Below are positions 8,295 through 15,602 of a DNA stretch of 64,000 nt, piece after piece. Location of the stretch: positions 1 to 64,000 of the forward strand of contig NZ_JMQI01000079.1 of assembly GCF_000695625.1 (NCBI RefSeq), in the 5' to 3' direction. The translations under genes and the position numbers were made by a program. This stretch comes from Amycolatopsis rifamycinica. GTDB lineage: Bacteria; Actinomycetota; Actinomycetes; Mycobacteriales; Pseudonocardiaceae. Numbering within the stretch: the first letter of the stretch is position 1; each line of letters opens with the position of its first letter. The notes beneath the pieces were generated by a model. It did no database searches. It worked only from the letters and a program-made list of their open reading frames with translations, and had not been told where the DNA came from.

Positions 8295-9743
8295 TCAGGT
8301 AAGCGTCGCCAAGTCTTCGAAGAAAGCCGCCCGGCAAGCGGCAATCAGGCGCTCGACTTCCGGCCCGAGCGCGCGGTCTTCGTCCAGCGGCGGCACCACC
8401 GACCGCACCCATCGGTAACCCGCGCGAAGTCCCGGCACACCGTCCCCGCCGGCCAGGTACCGCGCCTGGGACACCGTGATCAGCTCGCAAGCCGTGATCG
8501 CGAAAAGGTGCGCCGCCGCCGCGCGCAGCTGCTCGCCCGCCGCCGGGGCGAACGCTTGCACGTCCTCCTGGCCGGCCGAGGTGTCGATCGCGCCGAGAGT
8601 GGCCGGTGCCGCGAGCCGGCGCAGGGCGTGCAGTTCGCCGGCCGCTCGCTTGTGCAACGGCGTCAGACCCGCCCTCGGTCCCGGGTCGGCCGTGAGCTGC
8701 GGTGGCAGCCCGCTGAACCGCTCGTCCAGCACCCGATGCGTCCGCTGCACCGAAATCTCGCCGAGGTGCACCAGCGCGGCCGTCACCGCGTCCATCCGCA
8801 GTCCCAGGTCCACCGCGTGGTACGCCGTCCCCGGCACGAACGAGCCGTCGACGAAGGACGGCGAATCGCCCGGCATCGTGTCCCAGCGCCGGCGGGTGTC
8901 GTGCAAGTCGCCGTTGACGCGGGAGGCGTGCGCCAGCGCCCGCGGCACGACCCGCACCGAAAGCGGGGCCTGCACCACGCCGGGCCGCACCGGGCCGGTG
9001 CCCACCAGGCCGGTCAGCTCGTGCAGCACCCGCCGCAGATGGTCGTCGCTGCCCGCCATGACCGGGGAAAACACCTCGCGGGGCGCGCCGAGCACGTCGA
9101 TCGCCATCGCCGCGGTGAGCGTCTGCAGGCCGACGAGCTGCCGGGTTTCGGTCCAACCCCGCGCAGCGTGCATCATCGCCAGCGGAGAACCCTGAAGCAG
9201 CGAAGCACCTTCTTTCGGCCCGAGCACATAAGGCGTGGCTCCCCGGGTGGCAAGCGCCGAAGCGGCCGGCACTTCGACGCCGTCCTCCAAGACCGTGCCG
9301 ATGCCCAGGAACGTCTGGAACGCGTGGGAGAGCGCGATGATCTCGCCCGAGCTGCCGAGCCCGGAACGCGGGACAGCGGGTGTGAAGCCGTCGTTCACCC
9401 GGTCCACCAGGAACTGCACCAGCTCGGCGCTCACCCCCGACCACGGCCGCAGGAAGTCGCGCAGCCGGACGACGAGCAGCGCGCGGACGTCTTCGGGCGG
9501 CAACCACGGCGGCCCGCCGACGGCCCGGCCGATCAGCAGGTTCCGCTGGTGTTCGGCCTGTTGCCCGGAGTCCAGCGCGACACCCGCGAGCCGGCCCATC
9601 CCCGTGGTGACCCCGTAGACCGGCTTGTCCCGCTGCGCCAGGGCCGTCAAGACCTCTTCCCGGCGCCGCTTCAGGGCTTCTACCAGCGGTTTGTCCAGAA
9701 CCAACCGTTCACTGTCAGCGAACTCGCTGTCGGAGACGATCAT
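8295..9743 (-). CDS. Aromatic amino acid ammonia-lyase/aminomutase-family (MIO) enzyme
   Basis: The 482-residue protein belongs to the HAL/PAL superfamily, whose members remove or shift the amino group of His, Phe or Tyr using an MIO cofactor made from an internal Ala-Ser-Gly. The catalytic Tyr region YGVTTGMG is at about residues 43-50. The cofactor region reads SGLGSSGEIIALSH, so the tripeptide is Ser-Ser-Gly at about 131-133 and the usual Asp-Leu after it is Glu-Ile. It is slightly shorter than typical 500-residue members. Its ATG overlaps the stop of the preceding cyclodeaminase-like gene by 4 bases. The substrate and lyase versus mutase activity are unknown. Confidence 0.75.
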   Translation of the reverse strand: MIVSDSEFADSERLVLDKPLVEALKRRREEVLTALAQRDKPVYGVTTGMGRLAGVALDSGQQAEHQRNLLIGRAVGGPPWLPPEDVRALLVVRLRDFLRPWSGVSAELVQFLVDRVNDGFTPAVPRSGLGSSGEIIALSHAFQTFLGIGTVLEDGVEVPAASALATRGATPYVLGPKEGASLLQGSPLAMMHAARGWTETRQLVGLQTLTAAMAIDVLGAPREVFSPVMAGSDDHLRRVLHELTGLVGTGPVRPGVVQAPLSVRVVPRALAHASRVNGDLHDTRRRWDTMPGDSPSFVDGSFVPGTAYHAVDLGLRMDAVTAALVHLGEISVQRTHRVLDERFSGLPPQLTADPGPRAGLTPLHKRAAGELHALRRLAAPATLGAIDTSAGQEDVQAFAPAAGEQLRAAAAHLFAITACELITVSQARYLAGGDGVPGLRAGYRWVRSVVPPLDEDRALGPEVERLIAACRAAFFEDLATLT

Positions 9744-10747
9744 CGGTAGGGCAACATGGTGCCGACGCCGGAAGCCTCGGCACGGGCGAGGATCATGTTC
9801 GCCACGGCAACGTCCGTTGTGGACAGTCCGCGGTGCCAGAACAGGATCCGTTCGGCGTCGTGCTCGCGGCCGGGTTTGCCGCCCGCCACGATGTCGCCGA
9901 TCTCGGCGTGGACGTTGTCCTCGGTGAGGAGGCCGGCGTTGAGCTGCGGGCGCAGGGCGCCGAACCGCGGGTTACCGGACCGCGATTCGCGCCAGTCGTC
10001 GACGACGACCTTGTCGATGTCGTCGAGCAGCGTGAGCTCGAGCGCGCTGATCGTGCCGTAGGGCACCAGGAAGGTGCCCGGCCGGAGGAATTCGCGGCGC
10101 ACCAGCGCCTCGGGTTCGACCAGCCGGGAGGCCTCCACCTGGATGTCCGCGCCGTCCAGGGTCTCCTCGGCCGTGGCGCAGACGCGGACGTCCTTGCCGA
10201 GCCGCTCGGACAGCCGGCGGCCGAAGTCCTCGCGGGACTCCGGGCGCTTGCTGGTCACGCGGATCTCGGCGAAGTCGAACAAGGAGTCCAGCAGCACGAC
10301 GTTCCACCAGGCGGTACCGCGGGCGCCGATGTGCCCGAGCACCCGTGCATCCGGGCGGGCCAGGTACTTCGCGCCGACGGCGGTCATCGCGCCGGTGCGG
10401 GCCTCGGTGACCATCGTGCCGTCGACGATGGCCCGCGGCATGCCGGTGTCCGGGTCCAGCAGCAGGATCAACGCCATTTCCGAAGGGAGGCCCCGTTCGA
10501 AGTTCCCCACGAAGTCACCGACGACCTTCACGCCGCTGACCTGCTTCGCGGACAGGTGGCCGCGAAGGATGTTGAAGTGACCCTTGCCGCCGTTGTCCGG
10601 CACGAGGTGTGTACGCGGCTCGAAGACGACCTGGCCGCGGCCGTGGTCGGCGAGCACGTCCTCGACCGCGCCGACGATGTCGGCGTCCGTGACACCGAGC
10701 GTGTCGATGTCGGCGCCGGTCAGGTACCGGAGCCAGACGGACGTCAC
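9740..10747 (-). CDS. Ornithine cyclodeaminase / mu-crystallin family protein
   Basis: The 335-residue product shows the family layout: an N-terminal dimerisation/substrate part (RYLTGADIDTLGVT and the GGKGHFNILRGHL region), then a Rossmann part. The usual GxGxQA dinucleotide motif is changed to LGHIGARGTAWWN. Family members include ornithine cyclodeaminase, alanine dehydrogenase, ketimine reductases and SbnB-type enzymes. GTG 10747 overlaps the YbaK stop by 4 bases, and its stop overlaps the ammonia-lyase-like start by 4 bases. The three genes therefore form one coupled operon. The exact reaction is not deducible. Confidence 0.75.
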   Translation of the reverse strand: MTSVWLRYLTGADIDTLGVTDADIVGAVEDVLADHGRGQVVFEPRTHLVPDNGGKGHFNILRGHLSAKQVSGVKVVGDFVGNFERGLPSEMALILLLDPDTGMPRAIVDGTMVTEARTGAMTAVGAKYLARPDARVLGHIGARGTAWWNVVLLDSLFDFAEIRVTSKRPESREDFGRRLSERLGKDVRVCATAEETLDGADIQVEASRLVEPEALVRREFLRPGTFLVPYGTISALELTLLDDIDKVVVDDWRESRSGNPRFGALRPQLNAGLLTEDNVHAEIGDIVAGGKPGREHDAERILFWHRGLSTTDVAVANMILARAEASGVGTMLPYR

Positions 10748-11286
10748 CGCGCGAGGTCCTCGACGACCTCGGCGCCGGGCAGGGCGGCCAGCGCGGCGCC
10801 GGAGATCAGCAGCTTGCTGCCGCGGATCCCGCTGCCGATGACGAGCTCGGGTGCGTCGGCGACGCGGCGGTCGAGCAGGATGGGCCATTCGGCGGGCAGG
10901 CCGACCGGCGTGATGCCGCCGTACTCCATCCCGGTCAGCGAGACGGCTTCGTCCATCGGCGCGAACGACGCCTTCCGGACGTCGAGGCGGCGCTTGATGA
11001 CGCCGTTGACGTCGGCGCGGGTGGTCGCGAGCACGAGCGCGGCCGCGAAGCGGACCTCGCCCGCGCGCTTGCCGGCGACGACGACGCAGTTCGCGGACGC
11101 CTCGAGCGGCGAGCCGTAGGCCTCGCAGAAGGCGGCGGTGTCGGCGAGCGACGGGTCGATCTCCGCGACGCCGACGGCGTCCGGGTCGGCGAGCGCGGCC
11201 AGGGCCTTGGCCACGGGCTCGGCGAGCAGGTCAGTACGCGTGGGGGCGGGAACGACGGTGAGGCTCCCGGCGATGGTCCAGGTCAC
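10744..11286 (-). CDS. YbaK/EbsC-family aminoacyl-tRNA deacylase
   Basis: The 180-residue protein resembles the YbaK/ProX editing domain that hydrolyses mischarged tRNA in the cytoplasm. Visible family segments are ANCVVVAGKRAGEVRFAAALVLA (core strand with the conserved Lys) and GMEYGGITPVGLP near residue 120. It begins with GTG 11286, is 13 bases downstream of the DUF2516 gene and overlaps the next gene by GTGA. Its coupling to two amino-acid-metabolism enzymes is unusual. Confidence 0.75.
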   Translation of the reverse strand: MTWTIAGSLTVVPAPTRTDLLAEPVAKALAALADPDAVGVAEIDPSLADTAAFCEAYGSPLEASANCVVVAGKRAGEVRFAAALVLATTRADVNGVIKRRLDVRKASFAPMDEAVSLTGMEYGGITPVGLPAEWPILLDRRVADAPELVIGSGIRGSKLLISGAALAALPGAEVVEDLAR

Positions 11287-11299
11287 CTCGCCAGGGTAG

Positions 11300-11593
11300 C
11301 TACCAGCTGGAGCCGCCGCGCTGGACCTCGATCAGCTTCGGGCGGACGTCCACGATGTAGACCAGGGTCGCGGCCATGGCGGGCACGTAGAAGATCATCC
11401 CGGGGCCCATCACCGGGAACAGCACCATGGCGAGCGTCGCGCCGCCCGTGATCAGCATCCAGATGGGCTTGGTCTTGCGGTCGGCCGCGGAGTAGGCGTC
11501 GGCACGCTGGAGCAGCGCGTGCACGAAGGCGAAGAGCCCGACCAGCGCGCTGCCCCAGTGGATGACATTGAGGATCCAGATGGCGACTAGCAC
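11300..11593 (-). CDS. DUF2516-family small membrane protein
   Basis: The 97-residue product has about three hydrophobic segments (IWILNVIHWGSALVGLFAFV, MLITGGATLAMVLFPVMG, and GMIFYVPAMAATLVYIVDV) and a short cytoplasmic tail. It is the counterpart of the small membrane gene that follows hbhA in Mycobacterium (Rv0476 region). A strong hairpin at 11626-11664 separates it from the hbhA-like gene, so it may start its own transcript that continues into the YbaK operon. Its function is unknown. Confidence 0.75.
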   Translation of the reverse strand: MLVAIWILNVIHWGSALVGLFAFVHALLQRADAYSAADRKTKPIWMLITGGATLAMVLFPVMGPGMIFYVPAMAATLVYIVDVRPKLIEVQRGGSSW

Positions 11594-11625
11594 ATCGACA
11601 GCTTACGGCAAACCGCCCGAACGAC

Positions 11626-11664
11626 CCCGGCCCCGCCACCGGAGGTCCGGTGACGGGGGCCGGG
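11626..11664. terminator. Hairpin terminator after the HbhA-like gene
   Basis: A long GC-rich stem: inner arms CACCGG/CCGGTG around AGGT, outer arms CCCGGCCCC and GGGGGCCGGG. It lies just downstream of the HbhA-like stop. Confidence 0.55.
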
Positions 11665-11678
11665 TGTTCACGGCGATG

Positions 11679-12371
11679 TCACTTGTCGGTCTTCGGCGCG
11701 GCCGGCTTCTTGGCGGCGGCACCGGTGGTGCTCGACGTGGTCGTGCGACGGGCCGGGGCGGCCGTCTTCGGGGCCGTCTTGTTCGCGACCCGGCGGCTCG
11801 CCGAGCGGGTCTCGTGGGCGACGTCGTCACCCAGCTCCTCGATGGCGTCGGCCGTGTCGCCGGCGACCTCGGTCACCTTGCGGGCCGTCTTCTCGCCGGC
11901 CGAGCGGGTGCGCTTGGTCACCTTGGCCAGCACGCCGTCGACGCGCTCGCGGACCTCGGTGGTGACGACCTCGGCCTGCCCCTGCGCGGTGACGAGGGCC
12001 TCCTCGAGCTGCTCGATGGCCTTCTTGACCTGCGGCTGCCCGGCGATCTTGTCCCACGCCTGCTCGCCCGACTCGGCCAGCTTGTTGTACAGCTTGAGCG
12101 CGGCCTCGGTGTACTCGTCGATGACCTTGCGCAGCTCGGCCGGGTCCAGCTTCCCGCGGAGGCTCTCGACGTCGGTCGGCAGCTCCTGCAGGTTCTTGCG
12201 GGCGACCTCGCCGCTCTTGGTCACGTTCTCCTTGGCCTTCGCCACGGCGTCGGTGACGGCGTGGGTCGCCAGGTTGCCGGCGCCGAGCGCGGCGAGCAGC
12301 GGGGTGCGGACCTGGTCGAGGGCGGTGGTGACGGCCTTCTTGACGTCTTCGGTGGTCTTCGGGGTGGTCAT
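11679..12371 (-). CDS. hbhA: Heparin-binding haemagglutinin-like protein (HbhA-like)
   Basis: The 230-residue protein has no signal peptide, a long helical/coiled-coil middle (about residues 10-180) rich in Ala, Glu and Lys, and a Lys/Ala/Pro/Thr-rich tail from about 185 to the end with the KKPAAPKT pattern. This is the architecture of mycobacterial HbhA. It is downstream of an XRE regulator, overlapping it by 4 bases, and upstream of DUF2516, the same order as Rv0474-Rv0475-Rv0476. In a soil actinomycete the role is more likely surface or lipid association than host adhesion. Confidence 0.75.
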   Translation of the reverse strand: MTTPKTTEDVKKAVTTALDQVRTPLLAALGAGNLATHAVTDAVAKAKENVTKSGEVARKNLQELPTDVESLRGKLDPAELRKVIDEYTEAALKLYNKLAESGEQAWDKIAGQPQVKKAIEQLEEALVTAQGQAEVVTTEVRERVDGVLAKVTKRTRSAGEKTARKVTEVAGDTADAIEELGDDVAHETRSASRRVANKTAPKTAAPARRTTTSSTTGAAAKKPAAPKTDK

Positions 12372-12853
12372 GCTGACTCCTTGGTGTTCGCGGCTGGAGC
12401 GGTGTCTGCGGTGTCTGTGGTTCCTGCGGTGCCTGCGGTCTCCGTGGCGGGAGCGGCGGCCGGCCGTGCCGCGGCGTTCTCCCGGCGGAAGGACTCGTAG
12501 ACGTCGAGCAGGACCTGTTTCTGGCGTTCGGTCAGCTCGGCGTCGGCGCGGATCGCGTCGCCCACCGGCCCGCCCGTCGGCAGGTCGAGGATCCCGGCCT
12601 GCACGTACAGCGCTTCCGCCGAAATGCGCAGGCCCTTGGCGATCTGCTGCAGGATCTCCGCGCTGGGCTTGCGCACCCCGCGCTCGATCTGGCTCAGGTA
12701 CGGGTTGGACACGCCGGCGAGCTTCGACAGCTGGCGCAACGAGATCTTCGCGGTGTTGCGCTGCTGGCGGATGTACTCGCCGATGTCGGAAGCGATGTCC
12801 GCGACCTTCTCCATGGGACTGCCGGATCCTGACGTCCCACCGGTATCTGCCAT
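12368..12853 (-). CDS. XRE-family helix-turn-helix regulator (Rv0474-like)
   Basis: The 161-residue product has an HTH_3 domain at about residues 30-85 (YIRQQRNTAKISLRQLSKLA, then NPYLSQIERGVRKPSAEILQ), followed by a Pro/Ala/Thr-rich disordered tail from about 130. ATG 12853 was chosen because AGGAGG lies 7 bases upstream; a further upstream start has no such site. It overlaps the HbhA-like start by 4 bases. A 21-bp palindrome 50 bases upstream is a probable autoregulatory operator. Confidence 0.8.
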   Translation of the reverse strand: MADTGGTSGSGSPMEKVADIASDIGEYIRQQRNTAKISLRQLSKLAGVSNPYLSQIERGVRKPSAEILQQIAKGLRISAEALYVQAGILDLPTGGPVGDAIRADAELTERQKQVLLDVYESFRRENAAARPAAAPATETAGTAGTTDTADTAPAANTKESA

Positions 12854-12890
12854 CCGGTCACCTCCTCGCGACACCTTCGACGGTACGCGC

Positions 12891-12923
12891 GAGTGCTAGC
12901 TATTGCAAGCACTCTGCTTGCAA
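12891..12923. promoter_or_regulatory. Overlapping palindromes between XRE and methyltransferase genes
   Basis: TTGCAAGCA (12903-12911), CTC, then TGCTTGCAA (12915-12923) is a perfect 9-3-9 inverted repeat. It overlaps a second one, GAGTGCT (12891-12897) and AGCACTC (12908-12914). The gap serves two divergent genes, so this is a strong operator candidate. Confidence 0.6.
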
Positions 12924-12946
12924 CCATCGGGTGTGACGCGCACCGC

Positions 12947-12952
12947 TACCGT
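12947..12952 (+). promoter_or_regulatory. Candidate -10 box of a leaderless methyltransferase transcript
   Basis: TACCGT is followed by 6 bases and ATG 12959; there is no Shine-Dalgarno sequence. Confidence 0.4.
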
Positions 12953-12958
12953 GGTCCC

Positions 12959-14104
12959 ATGACGCGCTCGGCCCGGCTGCGGCGACGCCTCGTCGAGCAC
13001 CTCCTCGACGAGGACGTCCTGCACGCGCCGGAGTGGATCGCCGCCTTCCGCACCGTGCCCCGGCACGTCTTCCTGCCGCGGTTCTTCGTACCGGCGGGCG
13101 GGCTGTGGGCGGCGGTCGAGCGCGGCGACTCGGGCTGGCTGGAAACCGCCTACTCCCGCGACGTGCTGGTGACGCAGCTCGACGACGACCCCGGCCGCTG
13201 GGAGCTCGCCCGGCGCACCGGCCCGGTGCCGGGGACGCCGACGAGCTCGTCGAGCATGCCGTCGATCATGGCGATCATGCTCGAAGAGCTGCGGGTGCGC
13301 GACGGGCAGTGCGTGCTCGAGATCGGCACCGGCACCGGGTACAACGCCGCGCTGCTGAGCCACCGCTGCGGCGCCGGCCGGGTGTCCACAGTGGACATCG
13401 ACCCGGCGATCGTCGCGACGGCGCGCGAGCGGCTGGCCGCCGCGGGGTACCGCCCGGCGTGCGCGGTGGGCGACGGCGCGCAGGGCTTTCCGGAAGGCAC
13501 GTTGTTCGACCGGGTGCTGTGCACCGCTTCGGTGACGTCGATCCCGCCGGCCTGGCTGGCGCAGACCGCGCCGGGCGGGCTGATCGTGACGACGCTGAAC
13601 CGCCCGATCGGCGCCGGGCTGGTCCGGCTCGTCGCCGGCGAAGACGGCACCGCGCAGGGCCGCGTCCTCGCGCGTGACGGCCGGTTCATGCCGCTGCGCG
13701 CGCACCGGCTCCCGGAGACTGGCCCGCTGCCGATGCCGTCGCGCGGCGACTGGGAGCAGACGCGGCTGCCGATGTCGGCCGTGCTCCAGCCCCGCCGCCA
13801 GTTCGAATTCTTCGCCGGGCTGGCGTTACCCGGGGTCCGCCCGGTGCGCGAAGGCGGCGACGAAGCACCGGGCGTCGCGCTGGTCCACCCGGACGGCTCG
13901 TGGGTCCGCCACCGCAAGCGCGGCGGCGCGGACGAGGTCGCCCAGGGCGGCCCGCGGGCCCTGTGGGAGCTCGCCGAGGCGGCCTTCGTCGAGTGGTGTG
14001 AGCTGGGGAAACCGGACCGCGACCGGTTCGGCGTGACGGTGACCGGCGACCGGCAGGAGTTCTGGCTCGACTCCCCGGACGGCCGCACCTGGCCGCTGGC
14101 CTGA
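12959..14104 (+). CDS. Protein-L-isoaspartate O-methyltransferase-like methyltransferase
   Basis: The 381-residue protein has a PCMT-like N-terminal half: RHVFLPRFF, the SSSSMPSIMAIMLEEL segment, and SAM motif I VLEIGTGTGYNAAL. A C-terminal extension of about 150 residues is not part of the classic repair enzyme. Similar actinomycete proteins are annotated as PCMT-like and sometimes modify ribosomal peptides, but no precursor peptide was seen here. The start fits a leaderless transcript. Confidence 0.75.
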   Translation: MTRSARLRRRLVEHLLDEDVLHAPEWIAAFRTVPRHVFLPRFFVPAGGLWAAVERGDSGWLETAYSRDVLVTQLDDDPGRWELARRTGPVPGTPTSSSSMPSIMAIMLEELRVRDGQCVLEIGTGTGYNAALLSHRCGAGRVSTVDIDPAIVATARERLAAAGYRPACAVGDGAQGFPEGTLFDRVLCTASVTSIPPAWLAQTAPGGLIVTTLNRPIGAGLVRLVAGEDGTAQGRVLARDGRFMPLRAHRLPETGPLPMPSRGDWEQTRLPMSAVLQPRRQFEFFAGLALPGVRPVREGGDEAPGVALVHPDGSWVRHRKRGGADEVAQGGPRALWELAEAAFVEWCELGKPDRDRFGVTVTGDRQEFWLDSPDGRTWPLA

Positions 14105-14110
14105 CCGCCG

Positions 14111-14136
14111 GGGGCACTTTCACGTGAAAGTGCCCC
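14111..14136. terminator. 26-bp perfect palindrome, bidirectional terminator
   Basis: GGGGCACTTTCAC is followed directly by GTGAAAGTGCCCC. It lies between convergent genes 7 bases after the methyltransferase stop and 7 bases before the next stop. Confidence 0.65.
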
Positions 14137-14142
14137 GCCGGG

Positions 14143-14754
14143 TCAGGGGAGGCGGGCGCGGATCCACTTCTCCACGTGGTCGGCCGTCGCCTCCCGGGTG
14201 ACGTCCGTGGTGTCGAACAGGTCGACACCCAGCTCGGGCGCCGACTTCCGCAGCCAGTCGTTGAACTCCAGCATCTCGTCGATCCGCTGCTCGTCCCATT
14301 CCCGCCACGCCGGGCGCGCGCGCAGCCGGGCGCGCAGCGACGATGGCGAGCCCACCAGCGCCAGGTAGTGGATGTCGCTGAAGAACGCGCGCTCCGGCAG
14401 CGGCTCGAACTCCGGCGGCGCCACCGTGCCGCACAGCACGACCGGACGGCCGTTCTGGTGCAGCATCGCCGCCATCCGCAGCCAGATCGCGCGGAACTCG
14501 GCGGTGTCGTCGTGCAGGGCACGGATCCAGAGGATGTCCTGGTCCAGCACGACGACGTCGCCGCCGAAGCGGTCGGCCAGCAGCGGCCCCATCGTCGACT
14601 TGCCGGCGCCGCTCGGGCCGGTCAGCGCGAACAGCGGCAGCTTCCGGAACGGCCACTCGTGCCCGCACTTCGCGCACGTGACGACCGCGCCCGCGACGAC
14701 CGGGCGATCGGCCCGGTCTCCGCAGGCCGGGCAGATCCGCAGGTCGAGCCCCAC
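14143..14754 (-). CDS. P-loop NTPase/kinase-like protein with N-terminal zinc ribbon
   Basis: The 203-residue product starts with a two-CxxC zinc ribbon (CPACGD and CAKCGHEW, residues about 6-35). A Walker A GPSGAGKST follows near residue 45, then LDQDILWIRALH and a kinase-like C-terminal half. It resembles small-molecule or nucleotide kinases, but the substrate is not recognisable. GTG 14754 starts one base after the stop of the preceding zinc-ribbon gene, which suggests coupled translation of two zinc-ribbon proteins. Confidence 0.65.
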   Translation of the reverse strand: MGLDLRICPACGDRADRPVVAGAVVTCAKCGHEWPFRKLPLFALTGPSGAGKSTMGPLLADRFGGDVVVLDQDILWIRALHDDTAEFRAIWLRMAAMLHQNGRPVVLCGTVAPPEFEPLPERAFFSDIHYLALVGSPSSLRARLRARPAWREWDEQRIDEMLEFNDWLRKSAPELGVDLFDTTDVTREATADHVEKWIRARLP

Positions 14755-14755
14755 C

Positions 14756-15118
14756 TCAGTCGAAGAGGTTCTCGAGGAAGCTGCGCTTGCGGTGGCCGTG
14801 GCCGTACGGGCGCGGCGAATCCGAGTACCCCCGGTGCGGCCGCGGCGAGTCGGCGTAGCCCCCGCGGTAGCCCTTGGGCGAGTCCGGGTAGCCGCCGCGG
14901 TACGGGCGCGGCGAGTCGGGACGGCCGTAGTGCGCCGTCGGCGCCGGGCCTCCCTGGTACGGCGGCGGCTGCTGGCCGTAGAACGAGCTCTCCGCACCGA
15001 CGATCGCCTCGAGCTCGCCGCGGTCCAGGAAGATCCCGCGGCAGCCTTCGCACTGGTCGATGTGGATGCCGTTCTTGTCGACGGTCCGCATCTGGTTCTG
15101 ACACTTCGGACAAATCAC
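14756..15118 (-). CDS. TFIIB-type zinc-ribbon protein with DSPR/Y repeats
   Basis: The 120-residue protein begins with a zf-TFIIB ribbon (ICPKCQNQM and CEGCRGIFLDRGELE). A low-complexity region at about residues 55-105 has four to five copies of a 10-11 residue unit of the form Y-x-DSPRPxRGGY. It ends in a basic and hydrophobic tail. GTG 15118 gives the usual family start; a TTG at 15136 is an alternative. The role is unknown. Confidence 0.65.
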   Translation of the reverse strand: MICPKCQNQMRTVDKNGIHIDQCEGCRGIFLDRGELEAIVGAESSFYGQQPPPYQGGPAPTAHYGRPDSPRPYRGGYPDSPKGYRGGYADSPRPHRGYSDSPRPYGHGHRKRSFLENLFD

Positions 15119-15143
15119 ACCGCAGAGCCTACGCAAAAACGCG

Positions 15144-15512
15144 TCAGCAGGCGCAGAGGCAGAACGGGTGCCCGACCGGATCGGCGTAGACGCGGAACGT
15201 CTTCGGGTTGTCGTCGAGCAGCTTCGCCCCCAGCCCCAGCACGCGCTCGTGGGCCGCTTCCATGTCCGTGACGTTCAGGTCCAGGTGCATCTGCTGCGGC
15301 TTCTCCGCGGACGGCCAGGCCGGCGGGCGGTAGTCGGGCACTCGCTGGAACGCGATGCCCGCGCCACCCGCGGGGTTGGCCAGCGTCGCCCAGTGCCCGT
15401 CTTCGGTCACTTCGGGCGCCTCCCACTCGAGCACCGCGCGGTAGAACTCGGCCAGCGCCACGGGGTCGGGGCAGTCGAGGGCCACCACACCCAGGGTCGG
15501 TACCGCACTCAT
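15144..15512 (-). CDS. VOC-superfamily (glyoxalase-like) protein
   Basis: The 122-residue protein has the two-module VOC pattern: GVVALDCPDPVALAEFYRAV at the start, MHLDLNVTDMEAAHERVLGL in the middle and YADPVGHPFCLC at the end. VOC proteins act in metal-dependent detoxification or drug binding. AAGGGAG lies 5 bases before ATG 15512. It is divergent from a CGNR regulator, which may control it. Confidence 0.8.
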   Translation of the reverse strand: MSAVPTLGVVALDCPDPVALAEFYRAVLEWEAPEVTEDGHWATLANPAGGAGIAFQRVPDYRPPAWPSAEKPQQMHLDLNVTDMEAAHERVLGLGAKLLDDNPKTFRVYADPVGHPFCLCAC

Positions 15513-15534
15513 CGTCGCTCCCTTCGATCTTGAG

Positions 15535-15561
15535 TAACCAGTAAAAGGATTATGTGGGTTA
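15535..15561. promoter_or_regulatory. TAACC/GGTTA half-site pair in the VOC-CGNR gap
   Basis: TAACC (15535-15539) and GGTTA (15557-15561) face each other. The same half-sites occur as tight palindromes at the other CGNR locus (32988-33047), so they may be CGNR binding sites. Confidence 0.3.
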
Positions 15562-15590
15562 GCGCACCCGGGGGCAACCGCCGGCCGCCG

Positions 15591-15596
15591 TACACT
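15591..15596 (+). promoter_or_regulatory. Candidate -10 box of a leaderless CGNR transcript
   Basis: TACACT is followed by 6 bases and GTG 15603. No Shine-Dalgarno sequence is present. Confidence 0.45.
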
Positions 15597-15602
15597 CGGT
15601 AA

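Noticed and set aside
12891..12914. A CIRCE element for HrcA
   Set aside because: The half-sites GAGTGCT and AGCACTC are in the reverse order to CIRCE (TTAGCACTC-N9-GAGTGCTAA), and no chaperone gene follows.
14111..14136. A transcription-factor operator at the 26-bp palindrome
   Set aside because: It lies between two gene 3' ends with no promoter nearby, so a bidirectional terminator is simpler.
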